NCBI RefSeq assembly: GCF_946480305.1 | Contig: NZ_CAMLJQ010000025.1 | Location: 1-54,335, forward strand | Origin: an uncultured Caldimonas sp. | Lineage (GTDB): Bacteria; Pseudomonadota; Gammaproteobacteria; Burkholderiales; Burkholderiaceae | Length of the DNA: 54,335 bases | Direction of reading: 5' to 3' | Position numbers and translations under genes: made by a program | In this document: one piece after another, positions 8,104 through 16,654 of the stretch | Layout of the letters: each line of letters begins with the position of its first letter | Numbering within the stretch: position 1 is the stretch's first letter | The notes under the pieces: generated by a model | The model's input: only the letters and a program-made list of their open reading frames with translations | What the model was told of the DNA's origin: nothing | Database searches by the model: none

Positions 8104-9421
8104 TCTTCACCTCCCCGCTTTCCTCGACCAGCCACGACTGGATCGCGTTGTTGTGATAGATCGAGCGGCGCCCGCGCACTGCGCGCAGCTGCGTGTAGGT
8201 CGGCTGCAGGTAGCCGGTCTCGTCGGTCGCGCGGCTTTGCACGATGGCCGGCTTGCCGTCCCACGTCCAGTCGATGTTGAAACGTGTGAGGCATTTGCTC
8301 AGCACCGGCGTCTGCAGCCGCGCCGGCTTCCAGCTGCGGCCGCCGTCGAAGCTCACGTCGACCTTGGCGATCTTGCCGCGCCCGCTCCACGCCAGGCCGG
8401 TGACGTTGTAGTAACCCTTGTCGAGCAGCACCTGCCCGCCGGATGGGGTGGTGACGACGCTCTTGCACTCCTGGATCGACGTGTACTGCCGGTGGGTGCC
8501 GTCGGGCATCAGGTCGATGTAGTGCATCACCTCGTCCTTCGTGGCATACGGCTGGTCGCCCAGCTCGACGCGGCGCAGGTACTTCACCCAGCTCACGCCC
8601 TGCACGCCGGGCACCACCAGGCGCAGCGGGTAGCCGTTCTCCGGGCGCAGCATTTCGCCGTTCTGGCCGTAGGCGAGCAGCACCTCGCCGCTCATCACCA
8701 GCTCCATCGGGATGGTGCGCGTCATGCTGGAGCCGTCACCCCCTTCGGCCAGCACGAATCGGCCGCGCTTGAAGTCGGCGCCGCACATCTCCAGCACGGT
8801 GCGCAGCGGCACGCCGGTGAACTCGCAGCAGCTCAGCATGCCGTGCGTGTACTGCACGGTGGGCACCGCCACGTTGCCCCACTCCATGCCGGTGTTCGCA
8901 CCGCACTCGATGAAGTGGATGCGGCTCACGCTGGGCAGGCGCATCAGCTCGTCCATCGTGAAGACCATCGGCCGCTTGAGCATCTTCTCGTCGGAGCCGT
9001 TGACCATCAACCGGTGCTTCGAGGGATCGATGTCCCACCAGCCCTGGTGGTGCCGCTCGAAGTGCAGGCCATTCGGGGTAATGATGCCGAACAGCCCCTG
9101 CAGCGGGCAGAAGCTCACGCTCGCCTGGCTCACGCGGGTGAGGCCGGGGCTTTCACGTCGCTGCAGGTTGGCTTCGTACTTCGACGGTTGCCCGTAGCCA
9201 CGCGCTGCAACCGCCTGGCCCAGCGCCATGCTGTGTTCCGGCAGTTGCAGGATGTTGGTGTCGCCCGCCGCGGACTGCGCAGCGGCCCCGCCCGCCACCA
9301 CGGCACTGGCGGCCGCAAAGGCCTGGCGCAGGAAGCCGCGGCGGCCGGCCTTCACTTCCTGGATCTGTTCGCGCGTGAGAAAGCCTTCCGGCGCGCGACG
9401 CAACGGTGCGGGTTGGCTCAT
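8087..9421 (-). CDS. soxC: SoxC, molybdenum subunit of sulfur dehydrogenase
   Basis: Molybdopterin enzyme of the sulfite-oxidase family acting on SoxY-bound sulfane sulfur with SoxD. The 444-residue precursor has a Tat leader (GRRGFLRQAF, about 26-35). The Mo ligand is Cys173 in HFIECGANTG; the sulfite-oxidase core and the C-terminal dimerisation domain (VDVSFDGGRSWKPA) follow. The start is chosen at 9421: the reading frame stays open further upstream, but that part overlaps the regulator gene and has no family resemblance. ATG overlaps the regulator's stop as TGATG. The Moco biosynthesis cluster at 16.7-20.5 kb makes the type of cofactor this enzyme needs. Presence of SoxCD implies complete thiosulfate oxidation to sulfate without obligatory sulfur globules. 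Confidence 0.96.
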   Translation of the reverse strand: MSQPAPLRRAPEGFLTREQIQEVKAGRRGFLRQAFAAASAVVAGGAAAQSAAGDTNILQLPEHSMALGQAVAARGYGQPSKYEANLQRRESPGLTRVSQASVSFCPLQGLFGIITPNGLHFERHHQGWWDIDPSKHRLMVNGSDEKMLKRPMVFTMDELMRLPSVSRIHFIECGANTGMEWGNVAVPTVQYTHGMLSCCEFTGVPLRTVLEMCGADFKRGRFVLAEGGDGSSMTRTIPMELVMSGEVLLAYGQNGEMLRPENGYPLRLVVPGVQGVSWVKYLRRVELGDQPYATKDEVMHYIDLMPDGTHRQYTSIQECKSVVTTPSGGQVLLDKGYYNVTGLAWSGRGKIAKVDVSFDGGRSWKPARLQTPVLSKCLTRFNIDWTWDGKPAIVQSRATDETGYLQPTYTQLRAVRGRRSIYHNNAIQSWLVEESGEVKNVQLS

Positions 9422-9792
9422 CAGACGGCCCTCCCGACCAGGCGCTCCTGCGGCGACAGCTGCGCGGGGTCGTCCAGCTCGATCGCCACCTGTGTGCAGA
9501 CGCTGCGGCACAGCGCGGCGGCCTTCTCGCTCTGCACCCGGTAGTAGACCTGGGCCCCCTCCTTGCGACGAGCCAGGATGCCGGCGCGATAGAGCACGTT
9601 CAGGTGCTGGGAGAGATTGGGCTGCGTGGTGTCGAGCTCGCCCAGCAATTGCGAGACGGTCTTTTCTTCGTTGCACAGGGCGCTCAGCACCCGCAGGCGC
9701 AACGGTGTGGACAACACCCCGAACAGCTCCGCGGCCAACTCGAACACCCGCGCTGCCTGCGGCTCCTGCAACGATTTGACGGTGATGGGCAT
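9421..9792 (-). CDS. soxR: ArsR-family sox regulator
   Basis: Winged-helix repressor of the ArsR/SmtB fold, 123 residues, first gene of the sox operon. The recognition helix region is TVSQLLGELDTTQPNLSQHL (about 45-64) with a wing around RRKEGAQVYYRV. Cysteines are Cys40 (helix 2, LSALCNEEKTV) and Cys95 and Cys99 (C-terminal helix), placed as in persulfide-sensing ArsR proteins of the BigR/SqrR/SoxR type; no ArsR metal-binding CxC motif is seen. It is expected to repress sox and release DNA when a reactive sulfur species links the cysteines. I infer that sensing mode. No clear ribosome site precedes the ATG. A palindromic operator lies 7-40 bases upstream. The symbol is the usual one in sox operons and is not the redox-stress MerR-type SoxR. 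Confidence 0.88.
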   Translation of the reverse strand: MPITVKSLQEPQAARVFELAAELFGVLSTPLRLRVLSALCNEEKTVSQLLGELDTTQPNLSQHLNVLYRAGILARRKEGAQVYYRVQSEKAAALCRSVCTQVAIELDDPAQLSPQERLVGRAV

Positions 9793-9798
9793 GATGCA

Positions 9799-9832
9799 GA
9801 TCAGAACATAAGCAATTGCTTATATGTTGATC
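9799..9832 (-). promoter_or_regulatory. palindromic operator upstream of the sox operon
   Basis: The 16-bp ATAAGCAATTGCTTAT (9808-9823) is a perfect palindrome. It is extended symmetrically by GATCA at 9799-9803 and TGATC at 9828-9832 about the same centre. It lies just upstream of the ArsR-family gene and is AT-rich in a GC-rich region, as expected for an autoregulatory operator overlapping the sox promoter. Binding by the adjacent regulator is inferred. Confidence 0.75.
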
Positions 9833-9879
9833 GGCAAGACAGATGGGCGCCACCGGGGATTACCCGGCGCTGCACTGCA

Positions 9880-12321
9880 TCATGGAACCGCACGCAAGAC
9901 GGTCTGGGCCCGTGAAGGGGCGGTCGCGGGGAGGAGTTGCTCCTCGAAGGCGTCGCTCGCGACCGCCGGCGAGTACAGAAACCCCTGGAACTCGTCGCAG
10001 CCGGCCTGCAGCAGGAACTGCCGCTGCGCCTCGGTCTCGACGCCCTCGGCGATCACCTTCAAGTGCAACGCGCGCGCCAGGTTGACGATGGCGCGGACGA
10101 TCCCCGCGTCGCTGTCGTCACCCGGCAGGCCGTTGACGAAAGAGCGGTCGATCTTCAGCTTCTCGATCGGAAAGCGCTTCAGGTAGCCCAGGCTCGAATA
10201 GCCGGTGCCGAAATCGTCGATGGCCAGGCGCACGCCCAGCGCGGCGAGCGCCTTCAGTCTCAGCAGGGCCTCGTCCGCATCCTGGATCAGGATCGACTCG
10301 GTCAGCTCCAACTCCAGTGCCCGTGGAGGCAACCCGGCGTTGGTGATGGCCGCTGCCACCTGCTCCACGAAGTGCGACTGCTGGAACTGCAATGCCGACA
10401 CGTTGATCGACACGACGATCTCCATGCCCTTGCGGTGCCACGTGGCCGCCTGCGTGACCGCCTCGCCCAGCACCCAGTCGCCCAGCGGAACGATGAAGCC
10501 GCTCTCTTCGGCAATAGGAATGAACCGGCCGGGTGACAGCTCGCCCAGCTCCTCGTCATGCCAGCGCAGCAGCGCCTCGGCGCCCACGACGCGGCCGCTT
10601 TTCACGTCGACCTGGGGTTGATAGTGCAGCCGGAAGTTCCGCCGCACGAGTGCCTGCCGCATCGCGTGGTCCAGCTTCATGCGCGACAGCAGGTCCACGT
10701 TCATCTGCGGCTGATAGAAGCGGAAGCTCGCACGACCGCGTTCTTTCACGCGGTACATCGCCGAGTCCGCGTTCTTGATCAGGTCGTTCAGCGATGTACC
10801 GTCGTTGGGGTACATCGCAATACCGATGCTGCAGGTGACCGTGAAGCTCATGTCGTCCAGCGTCAACGGCTCGCTCAGTGCGGCAATCACGCGCCGGGCC
10901 GCCTGCTCCGCACCCCGGGCATCGGCCTGGTGGATCAGCAGGGCGAACTCGTCGCCGCCCAGGCGGGTCACGGTGTCGACCTCGCGCACGCTCGCACGGA
11001 TGCGCTTCGCCACCTCCACGAGCACGCGGTCGCCGAACAGGTGGCCCAGCGAGTCGTTGATGTGCTTGAACCGGTCGAGGTCGACGAACAGCACGGCGAA
11101 CTGCTGGTTGTCACGTCGCGCCAGTGCGATCGCGAACTCGACCCGCTCGCCCAGCACCAGGCGGTTTGGCAAGCCGGTCAGCACATCGGTGTAGGCCAGC
11201 TCCTCGATGCGCCGCTTGGCGGCAATCTTGTCGGTCAGGTCCTTCACGAAGCCGATGTAGTGCAGCGTTGCGCCCGACTCGTCGGGCAACCGCACCATCG
11301 CCACTTGGCACGGCCCGCCGCGACCCTGGCGCTGCATGTGCCACAACTCGCCCTCCCAGTAGCCCTGCACCTCCAGCCGCTCGCGAACCTGCTCGATCGC
11401 GTCGTGCCGGTCGGGGTCGTGCAGCAGTTCATGCACCTGCCGTCCCACCAGGTCGTGACGCGAGCAGCCCGTCAGCCGCTCGCAGCTGGGGTTGACGGCC
11501 ATCACCTTGCCTTGTGCATCGGCCACGAAGATCGCGTCGAGGCTGGCCTCGAACACCTTGGCCGCCAGCTGCAGGCGCGACTCGTTGGCAAGCCGCTGCG
11601 TGATGTCACGGAAGGAGTAGACGCGCCCGATCGGCTGCCCGCGGCTGTACTGCGGCAGGGTGCTGCGCTCCAGCACCTTCCCCGACCGCAGCACCAGCGT
11701 GTCGTTGGCTTCCATCAGCGGGGAGGCGGCGATCAGCGCCAGCCGCTGCTCGTAGGCTTCGCGGTCCACCACGCCGTGGTGCATCCAGGCATACACGGCC
11801 TGGTCATCGCGTCGCGTCAGCAACGTATGCGGCAGGCCCCACAGTTCGGCGAAGCGTTGGTTGTACCCGCGGATGCCGCCATGCACGTCGAGCGCAAGGA
11901 TGCCGTCGGCCGTCGATTCCAGCGTGGCGCGCAGCTCCGCGATCAACCTTTCGAGTTCGTCTTCGGCATGCTGCTGCTCGCTGCGGTCACGCAAGGCCAC
12001 GAGGTACACCGACCAGGCGGGACCGAGACGCAGCTTGCTGACACGCCGCTCCACAGGCACCGTGCGGCCATCGGCGCCGGTCACCAGCGACTCCGACAGG
12101 ATGCGGTCGCTCAGGCCGGCAGCGGCGTCTTCCCAGAAAGCGAGATCCTCCGGCGTGGCGATCAGCTCCGCCACGTTGCGGCCGAACAGTGAGCCGGCCG
12201 GCACGCCGAGCAAGGCTTCCGCGGCGTGATTCGCGGCCACGATCCGGAGGTCGATCGCATCGACCAGCCAGACGGCCTCCAGCATGCCGTCGATCAGCGG
12301 CTGAAGTTGTGCAGGGGTCAT
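9880..12321 (-). CDS. PAS-PAS-PAS-GGDEF-EAL cyclic-di-GMP enzyme
   Basis: An 813-residue, apparently cytoplasmic signalling protein with no membrane segment. Three PAS-like sensor domains (about 1-115, 130-245, 250-370) precede GGDEF (about 375-540) and EAL (about 550-795). GGDEF is intact (455-459) with a product-inhibition I-site RxxD (Arg446, Asp449) five residues before it. EAL is intact: EAL at 582-584, TES within 674-676, DDFGTGYSS at 702-710, EGVE at 759-762. Both cyclase and phosphodiesterase chemistry are therefore possible; the net direction cannot be told from sequence. It overlaps the upstream HD-GYP gene as ATGA, so the two are translated from one mRNA. The signal sensed by the PAS domains is unknown; no haem-binding His motif is obvious. 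Confidence 0.95.
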   Translation of the reverse strand: MTPAQLQPLIDGMLEAVWLVDAIDLRIVAANHAAEALLGVPAGSLFGRNVAELIATPEDLAFWEDAAAGLSDRILSESLVTGADGRTVPVERRVSKLRLGPAWSVYLVALRDRSEQQHAEDELERLIAELRATLESTADGILALDVHGGIRGYNQRFAELWGLPHTLLTRRDDQAVYAWMHHGVVDREAYEQRLALIAASPLMEANDTLVLRSGKVLERSTLPQYSRGQPIGRVYSFRDITQRLANESRLQLAAKVFEASLDAIFVADAQGKVMAVNPSCERLTGCSRHDLVGRQVHELLHDPDRHDAIEQVRERLEVQGYWEGELWHMQRQGRGGPCQVAMVRLPDESGATLHYIGFVKDLTDKIAAKRRIEELAYTDVLTGLPNRLVLGERVEFAIALARRDNQQFAVLFVDLDRFKHINDSLGHLFGDRVLVEVAKRIRASVREVDTVTRLGGDEFALLIHQADARGAEQAARRVIAALSEPLTLDDMSFTVTCSIGIAMYPNDGTSLNDLIKNADSAMYRVKERGRASFRFYQPQMNVDLLSRMKLDHAMRQALVRRNFRLHYQPQVDVKSGRVVGAEALLRWHDEELGELSPGRFIPIAEESGFIVPLGDWVLGEAVTQAATWHRKGMEIVVSINVSALQFQQSHFVEQVAAAITNAGLPPRALELELTESILIQDADEALLRLKALAALGVRLAIDDFGTGYSSLGYLKRFPIEKLKIDRSFVNGLPGDDSDAGIVRAIVNLARALHLKVIAEGVETEAQRQFLLQAGCDEFQGFLYSPAVASDAFEEQLLPATAPSRAQTVLRAVP

Positions 12322-13604
12322 GCAGCCAGTCCGTTGCCATCGGCGGCACTGTCGCGCGCCCGTTCAAAGAAGTAGCACACCCGCTGACGGGGCGACAGGT
12401 AGTCGAGCGACGCCTTGGGCAGTTGCAGCGGCTTGAGGCTGCGACGGATGCCGAGCGTCGGCTCGTCTTCAAGGTCGACGATCAGCGCTTCCTCGCGCGG
12501 CACGCGAGCATCGTGAACCACCACGCGCGGCTTGAGCGGGCGCGCCGAGTTGACCGACACCACCAGTGCGTAGCGTTCGTCGGTGAGCTGCACCACCGAG
12601 CCAGGCGGATACACGCCCATCATGCGGATGAAGGCGCTGAGCATGGTCGCGTCGAAGCGCGACTTCATCTGGGCAAACATCAGCGACAGCGCTTCGTGCG
12701 GCGTCAGCGCCTTGGTGGGGTTGTGCGGGTTGCAGAGGTTGTCGTAGCGGTTCACCAGTGCGACGATGCGCGCCGGCGCCGAGATGCGATCGCCCGGCAG
12801 CCGCTGCGGGAACCCGCTGCCGTCCATGTGCTCGTGGTGCTGGGCAATCACCAGCGTGGCCCCGGGGCTCAGGTGCATCTTGCGCGCCAGGCTCACGCCG
12901 TGGGCTACGTGCTCCTGATAGAACTGCACCTCGGCAACCGTGAAGTGCTCGTCCTTCCAGCGCACGCGGTCCGGCAGGTCGACCTTGCCGATGTCATGCA
13001 GCAGCGCGCCCATGCCCAGGTCGGCGAGTTCCGTCTCGGCCAGCCCGGTTGCCCGCCCGAGCAGCATCGAGATCACCGTGACGTTGACGCTGTGGAACGA
13101 AGCACGGTCCCCTGCCACTTCGGTCAGCAGGCGGATGCAGGTTTCATGGGTGCCGGCCATCGCATCGAGAAAGCCGTGTATGAGTTCCTGCGACTTCTCG
13201 CGCGAGGCCTGCGGCTGCGCGTGCACCTGCTCGGCCAGTTGCTTGAACGTGCGGTTGGCCTGCGCGTACTGCCGCTCGCACTGCGCGAGGCTCGCACTCT
13301 GTGCGGCCAGCAGCTCGCGGCGCTGCCTGCGCTGCTCGGCCTCGGCCGCCTCGGCGGGCGTCAGCGCGCGCGTCGCCGGCGCCGCCGGACGCAGCGCTTC
13401 CAGCACCGCCGGATCAGTGCGTTCCGGATCCCAACGCAGCTTGGTCACGCCGAGGCTGCGCAGCGTCGCGATCTGCTCCTGCGAGCCGATGCGGAAGTTG
13501 TTCAGTGCGAACGGATGATCGAGCCAGCCCAGATCGAGATGCACATACATCCCGATCCGCAGCTCCTGCACATCAACGAATTGAGGGGTCTTGCCGTCGT
13601 TCAT
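12318..13604 (-). CDS. HD-GYP domain protein with N-terminal DUF3391, c-di-GMP phosphodiesterase
   Basis: Predicted cyclic-di-GMP hydrolase, 428 residues. The N-terminus (VDVQELRIGMYVHLDLGWLD, 10-29) is the DUF3391 signature, then an Ala/Glu/Gln-rich linker likely helical (80-140), then HD-GYP (about 150-350). Metal and catalytic motifs: HDIGK (203-207), His in QEHVAHG (230-236), HHEHMDGSGFP (256-266). The usual GYP triad reads GFP here, a common variant. Start choice is uncertain: ATG 13604 matches the family N-terminus but has only a weak ribosome site; ATG 13661 would add 19 residues. It overlaps the GGDEF-EAL gene by four bases, and prpE ends 116 bases upstream. The pair can both make and destroy c-di-GMP. 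Confidence 0.9.
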   Translation of the reverse strand: MNDGKTPQFVDVQELRIGMYVHLDLGWLDHPFALNNFRIGSQEQIATLRSLGVTKLRWDPERTDPAVLEALRPAAPATRALTPAEAAEAEQRRQRRELLAAQSASLAQCERQYAQANRTFKQLAEQVHAQPQASREKSQELIHGFLDAMAGTHETCIRLLTEVAGDRASFHSVNVTVISMLLGRATGLAETELADLGMGALLHDIGKVDLPDRVRWKDEHFTVAEVQFYQEHVAHGVSLARKMHLSPGATLVIAQHHEHMDGSGFPQRLPGDRISAPARIVALVNRYDNLCNPHNPTKALTPHEALSLMFAQMKSRFDATMLSAFIRMMGVYPPGSVVQLTDERYALVVSVNSARPLKPRVVVHDARVPREEALIVDLEDEPTLGIRRSLKPLQLPKASLDYLSPRQRVCYFFERARDSAADGNGLAA

Positions 13605-13720
13605 CCCTGTGGGCCGGGGACGTAGATGTAACCAGCCTTTCAGGTCTTCGGCACGTGGCATGGAATCTTGAGGCCCCTCGCACCCCGTCAAAAAGCACAG
13701 GTACGGGCTATGAAAACCCC

Positions 13721-15616
13721 TCAGCCCGGCCCGACCAGCTGCTTGATCTGCTCCAGTGCAGAAGGGTCTTCGATGGTGGTGAGGTCGCCCGGATCGCGGC
13801 GCTCGCACACCGCCTGGATGGCGCGGCGCAGCAGTTTGCCCGACCGGGTTTTCGGCAATACCGTGACAAACCTCACGCGACCGGGACGAGCCACCGCGCC
13901 GAGCTGTTCGTCGACCACCTTCATGATCTCGCCCTCGAGCTTGAGCTGCTGTTCGGGCGTCGCCACGGCGGCCGCGTCCTTCGGGACCGCAAAGGCCATC
14001 GCGACCTGCCCTTTCAGCGCATCCGCCACGCCGACCACGGCCACCTCCGCGACGCCGGGGTGGCTCGAGATGCTTTCCTCGATCTCGCGGGTGCCGAGCC
14101 GGTGGCCGGCCACGTTGATGACGTCGTCGGTGCGACCCAGGATGAAGTAATGGCCGTCCTCGTCGCGTATGCCCCAGTCGAACGTGCTGTAGGCCATGCG
14201 GCCCGGGAAGCTGCTCCAGTAGGTGCTGACGAAGCGTGCGTCATCGCCCCACACCGTCTGCATGCAGCCGGGCGGCAGCGGCCCCTCGAGGGCGACCACG
14301 CCTTTCTGGTTGGGGCCGGTCAGTTCTTCGCCGGTGCCTTCGTGCAACAGCTTGACGTCGTAGCCATACATCGGCACGCCCGGCGAGCCGAACTTGCTCG
14401 GGCGCCGCTCCACGCCGTTGGCGATCGTGAGGATGGGCCACCCGGTCTCGGTCTGCCAGTAGTTGTCGACGATCGGCCGGCCCAGGCCGTCGGCGATCCA
14501 CTTCGCGGTGGGCTCGTCCAGCGGCTCGCCGGCCAGGAACAGCGCCCGCAGCGAAGAGAGATCGTATTTCTTCAGCCAGGCCGGGTCCTGCTTCTTGAGC
14601 ACGCGCACGGCCGTCGGCGCGCTGAACATCACGGTGACCTTGTACTTCTCGACCAGACTCCACCAGATGCCCGCGTCGGGCCGCGTCGGCAGGCCCTCAT
14701 AAAGAATGGTCGCCATGCCGGCCAGCAAGGGACCGTAGACGATGTAGCTGTGGCCCACGACCCAGCCGATGTCGCTGGTGGAGAAGAACGTCTCGCCGGG
14801 CTGGCCGCAGAAGATGTGGCGGATGCTGGCGGCCAACGCCACTGCGTAGCCGCCCGTGTCGCGCTGCACGCCCTTCGGCTTGCCGGTGGTGCCGCTGGTG
14901 TAGAGCGTGTAGCTCGGGTGCGTGGCGTCGACCCATGTGCAAGGCACGGTGGCGTCCAGATGCCGCTCGCGCATCGCGGCGTAGTCGACGTCCCGCCCCT
15001 CGGTGCGCTCCATGGGGGCCAGTTTGCGGTCGACCAGCAGCACCTTGGCCGGTCGGTGCCGGGCCAGGCGGATCGCCTCGTCGAGCAGCGGCTTGTAGGG
15101 CACCACCTTGCCGCTGCGGCTGCCGGCGTCTGCACTCACGATCACGGTGGGCCGGGCATCATCGATGCGGCTGGCAAGGCTCACGCTCGCAAAGCCACCG
15201 AACACCACCGAATGGATCGCCCCGATGCGCGCACAGGCCAGCATTGCGAAGACGGCCTGGGGAATCATCGGCATGTAGATCAGTACGCGGTCGCCCTGCC
15301 CCACGCCCAGCGCGCACAGCACGGCCGCCATGCGCTGCACCTCGGCATGCAGCTCCCGGAAGCTGTAGACACGCTCTTCCGCGGTTTCGGTGGAGACGTA
15401 GATCAGCGCGTTCTGGTCGCCGCGCTCGCGCAGGTGACGGTCCACCGCGTTGTGGCAGAGGTTGGTGCGCCCGCCGACGAACCACCTGGCGAACGGGGGA
15501 TGGCTGTAGTCGCAGATGGTCTGGGGCGGCGCCTGCCAGTCGATCAATGCGGCCTGCTCGGCCCAGAAACCATCCCGATCGGTGATCGAACGACGGTGGA
15601 AATCCTCGTAGCGCAT
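13721..15616 (-). CDS. prpE: propionate/acetate-CoA ligase (PrpE-like)
   Basis: AMP-forming acyl-CoA synthetase of 631 residues, making propionyl-CoA (or acetyl-CoA) from the acid, ATP and CoA. The ANL-superfamily motifs are complete: TLYTSGTTGKPKG (P-loop), DNYWQTETGWP (acyl-site motif), the RTDDVINVAGHRLG hinge and, near the C-terminus, PKTRSGKLLRR with the lysine that is regulated by acetylation in this family. The N-terminus (MRYEDFHRRSITDRDGFW) lacks the longer extension of Acs and matches PrpE. GAAGGAG six bases before the ATG sets the start. No prpBC genes accompany it, so it is probably a stand-alone acyl-CoA ligase; substrate preference is uncertain. A repeat-containing possible operator lies 37-56 bases upstream. 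Confidence 0.92.
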   Translation of the reverse strand: MRYEDFHRRSITDRDGFWAEQAALIDWQAPPQTICDYSHPPFARWFVGGRTNLCHNAVDRHLRERGDQNALIYVSTETAEERVYSFRELHAEVQRMAAVLCALGVGQGDRVLIYMPMIPQAVFAMLACARIGAIHSVVFGGFASVSLASRIDDARPTVIVSADAGSRSGKVVPYKPLLDEAIRLARHRPAKVLLVDRKLAPMERTEGRDVDYAAMRERHLDATVPCTWVDATHPSYTLYTSGTTGKPKGVQRDTGGYAVALAASIRHIFCGQPGETFFSTSDIGWVVGHSYIVYGPLLAGMATILYEGLPTRPDAGIWWSLVEKYKVTVMFSAPTAVRVLKKQDPAWLKKYDLSSLRALFLAGEPLDEPTAKWIADGLGRPIVDNYWQTETGWPILTIANGVERRPSKFGSPGVPMYGYDVKLLHEGTGEELTGPNQKGVVALEGPLPPGCMQTVWGDDARFVSTYWSSFPGRMAYSTFDWGIRDEDGHYFILGRTDDVINVAGHRLGTREIEESISSHPGVAEVAVVGVADALKGQVAMAFAVPKDAAAVATPEQQLKLEGEIMKVVDEQLGAVARPGRVRFVTVLPKTRSGKLLRRAIQAVCERRDPGDLTTIEDPSALEQIKQLVGPG

Positions 15617-15652
15617 GCCATGTCTCCTTCGACCCGGATTGACGAGCCTCAA

Positions 15653-15672
15653 GTCTTATGTCTTATACAAGA
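15653..15672 (-). promoter_or_regulatory. possible prpE operator/promoter
   Basis: GTCTTAT occurs twice in tandem (15653-15659, 15660-15666); the second copy runs into the imperfect palindrome TCTTATACAAGA (15661-15672). On minus the same bases contain TATAAG, usable as a -10. Such CTTAT-containing palindromes are often bound by GntR-family regulators. The binding protein is not identified. Confidence 0.4.
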
Positions 15673-15859
15673 GTGACCCATGCATTGAAGGCGGGCGAAC
15701 TGACGCCGGCCTGACGGGCCACCGTTGTCGTCGGCTTGCTTGACGAACCAGATGGTCCAGGGCGACGCGGCACACACCAAGCGGGCGAACCCGGGTGTCA
15801 CAACCTACCTATCTTCGAGAAATGCTGCCTAACTGCTTGTCACTGCGGACTTTTTTGGG

Positions 15860-15889
15860 TTGACAGCGCCAGCACGCCTGCTCTATGGT
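15860..15889 (+). promoter_or_regulatory. sigma70-like promoter of the NlpC/P60 gene
   Basis: TTGACA (15860-15865), 18 bases, then TATGGT (15884-15889). Transcription would begin about at the ATG at 15897, implying a leaderless or nearly leaderless mRNA. The rest of the 15617-15859 region shows no gene. Confidence 0.45.
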
Positions 15890-15896
15890 CGCGGCC

Positions 15897-16565
15897 ATGC
15901 CGCGCCGCCTTCAACCCACTGCCCGCCACTGGCTCGCCTGCCTGTTGGTCGCGGCATGCGGTTGCGCATGGGCGGCGCCGGAGTCACCTGCCTCGCCGCC
16001 TGCCGATGCGGTCAGCCAGTTCCTCCTCGAGAAGGGGCTGGTCTCACCACCCCCCTCGGCGCCCGAGCGTGCCGACGACACGCGCAAGGGCCTCATGACC
16101 CAGGTACGGCACACGGCGTCGGACATGGTCATGACCGCGATGAACTTCCTCGGGGTGCCGTACCGCCGCGGCGGCAATTCGGCGGAAGAAGGCTTCGACT
16201 GCAGCGGCTTCACCCGCTACATCTTCGAGAAAAGCCTCGGCCTGGTGCTGCCTCGGCGCGCCGACGACCAGGCGTCCGCCCCCGGCCTGATCACCGTCAA
16301 CCGCGAAGAGCTGAAGCCCGGTGACCTGGTGTTCTTCAACACGCTCAAGCGCACGTTCTCGCACGTCGGCATCTACGTCGGCGAGGGCAAGTTCATCCAT
16401 TCGCCTCGCACCGGCGCCCAGGTGCGCATCGAAGACATGCGGGTCTCTTACTGGACCAAGCGCTTCACCGGCGCGCGCCGGCCGGCCGCGCTGCAAGACC
16501 CGTCGCCTGCGGCGGTGTCGACACCGGTGGCCGCACCGGTCGCCGTTGATCTGAATCAACCTTGA
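15897..16565 (+). CDS. NlpC/P60 family cell-wall hydrolase
   Basis: Predicted periplasmic cysteine peptidase cutting peptidoglycan stem peptides (D,L-endopeptidase family). The protein has 222 residues from ATG 15897, or 226 from 15885. A signal peptide ([15 protein letters not shown]) is followed by a linker and the NlpC/P60 domain. Numbered from the upstream ATG, the catalytic residues are Cys106 in [11 protein letters not shown], His160 in FSHVGIYVG and third-residue His172 in FIHSPRTG; the Cys sits at the usual helix start. The C-terminus is Pro/Ala/Val-rich. I prefer 15897 because the upstream ATG overlaps a good -10 element; no ribosome site precedes either. It is transcribed divergently from prpE and ends 89 bases before moaA. 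Confidence 0.9.
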   Translation: MPRRLQPTARHWLACLLVAACGCAWAAPESPASPPADAVSQFLLEKGLVSPPPSAPERADDTRKGLMTQVRHTASDMVMTAMNFLGVPYRRGGNSAEEGFDCSGFTRYIFEKSLGLVLPRRADDQASAPGLITVNREELKPGDLVFFNTLKRTFSHVGIYVGEGKFIHSPRTGAQVRIEDMRVSYWTKRFTGARRPAALQDPSPAAVSTPVAAPVAVDLNQP

Positions 16566-16654
16566 CCCACGCCGCCCGGTAGCGGTGCACATACCGGGCC
16601 CGCTTTGTGCCCCCACCGCTGCCATGCGCTCGGCTGTCGCGGCACAATCGACGA

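Noticed and set aside
9422..9853. Upstream extension of soxC to 588 residues
   Set aside because: The extra 144 residues overlap the regulator gene in another frame and precede the Tat signal, which must be N-terminal.
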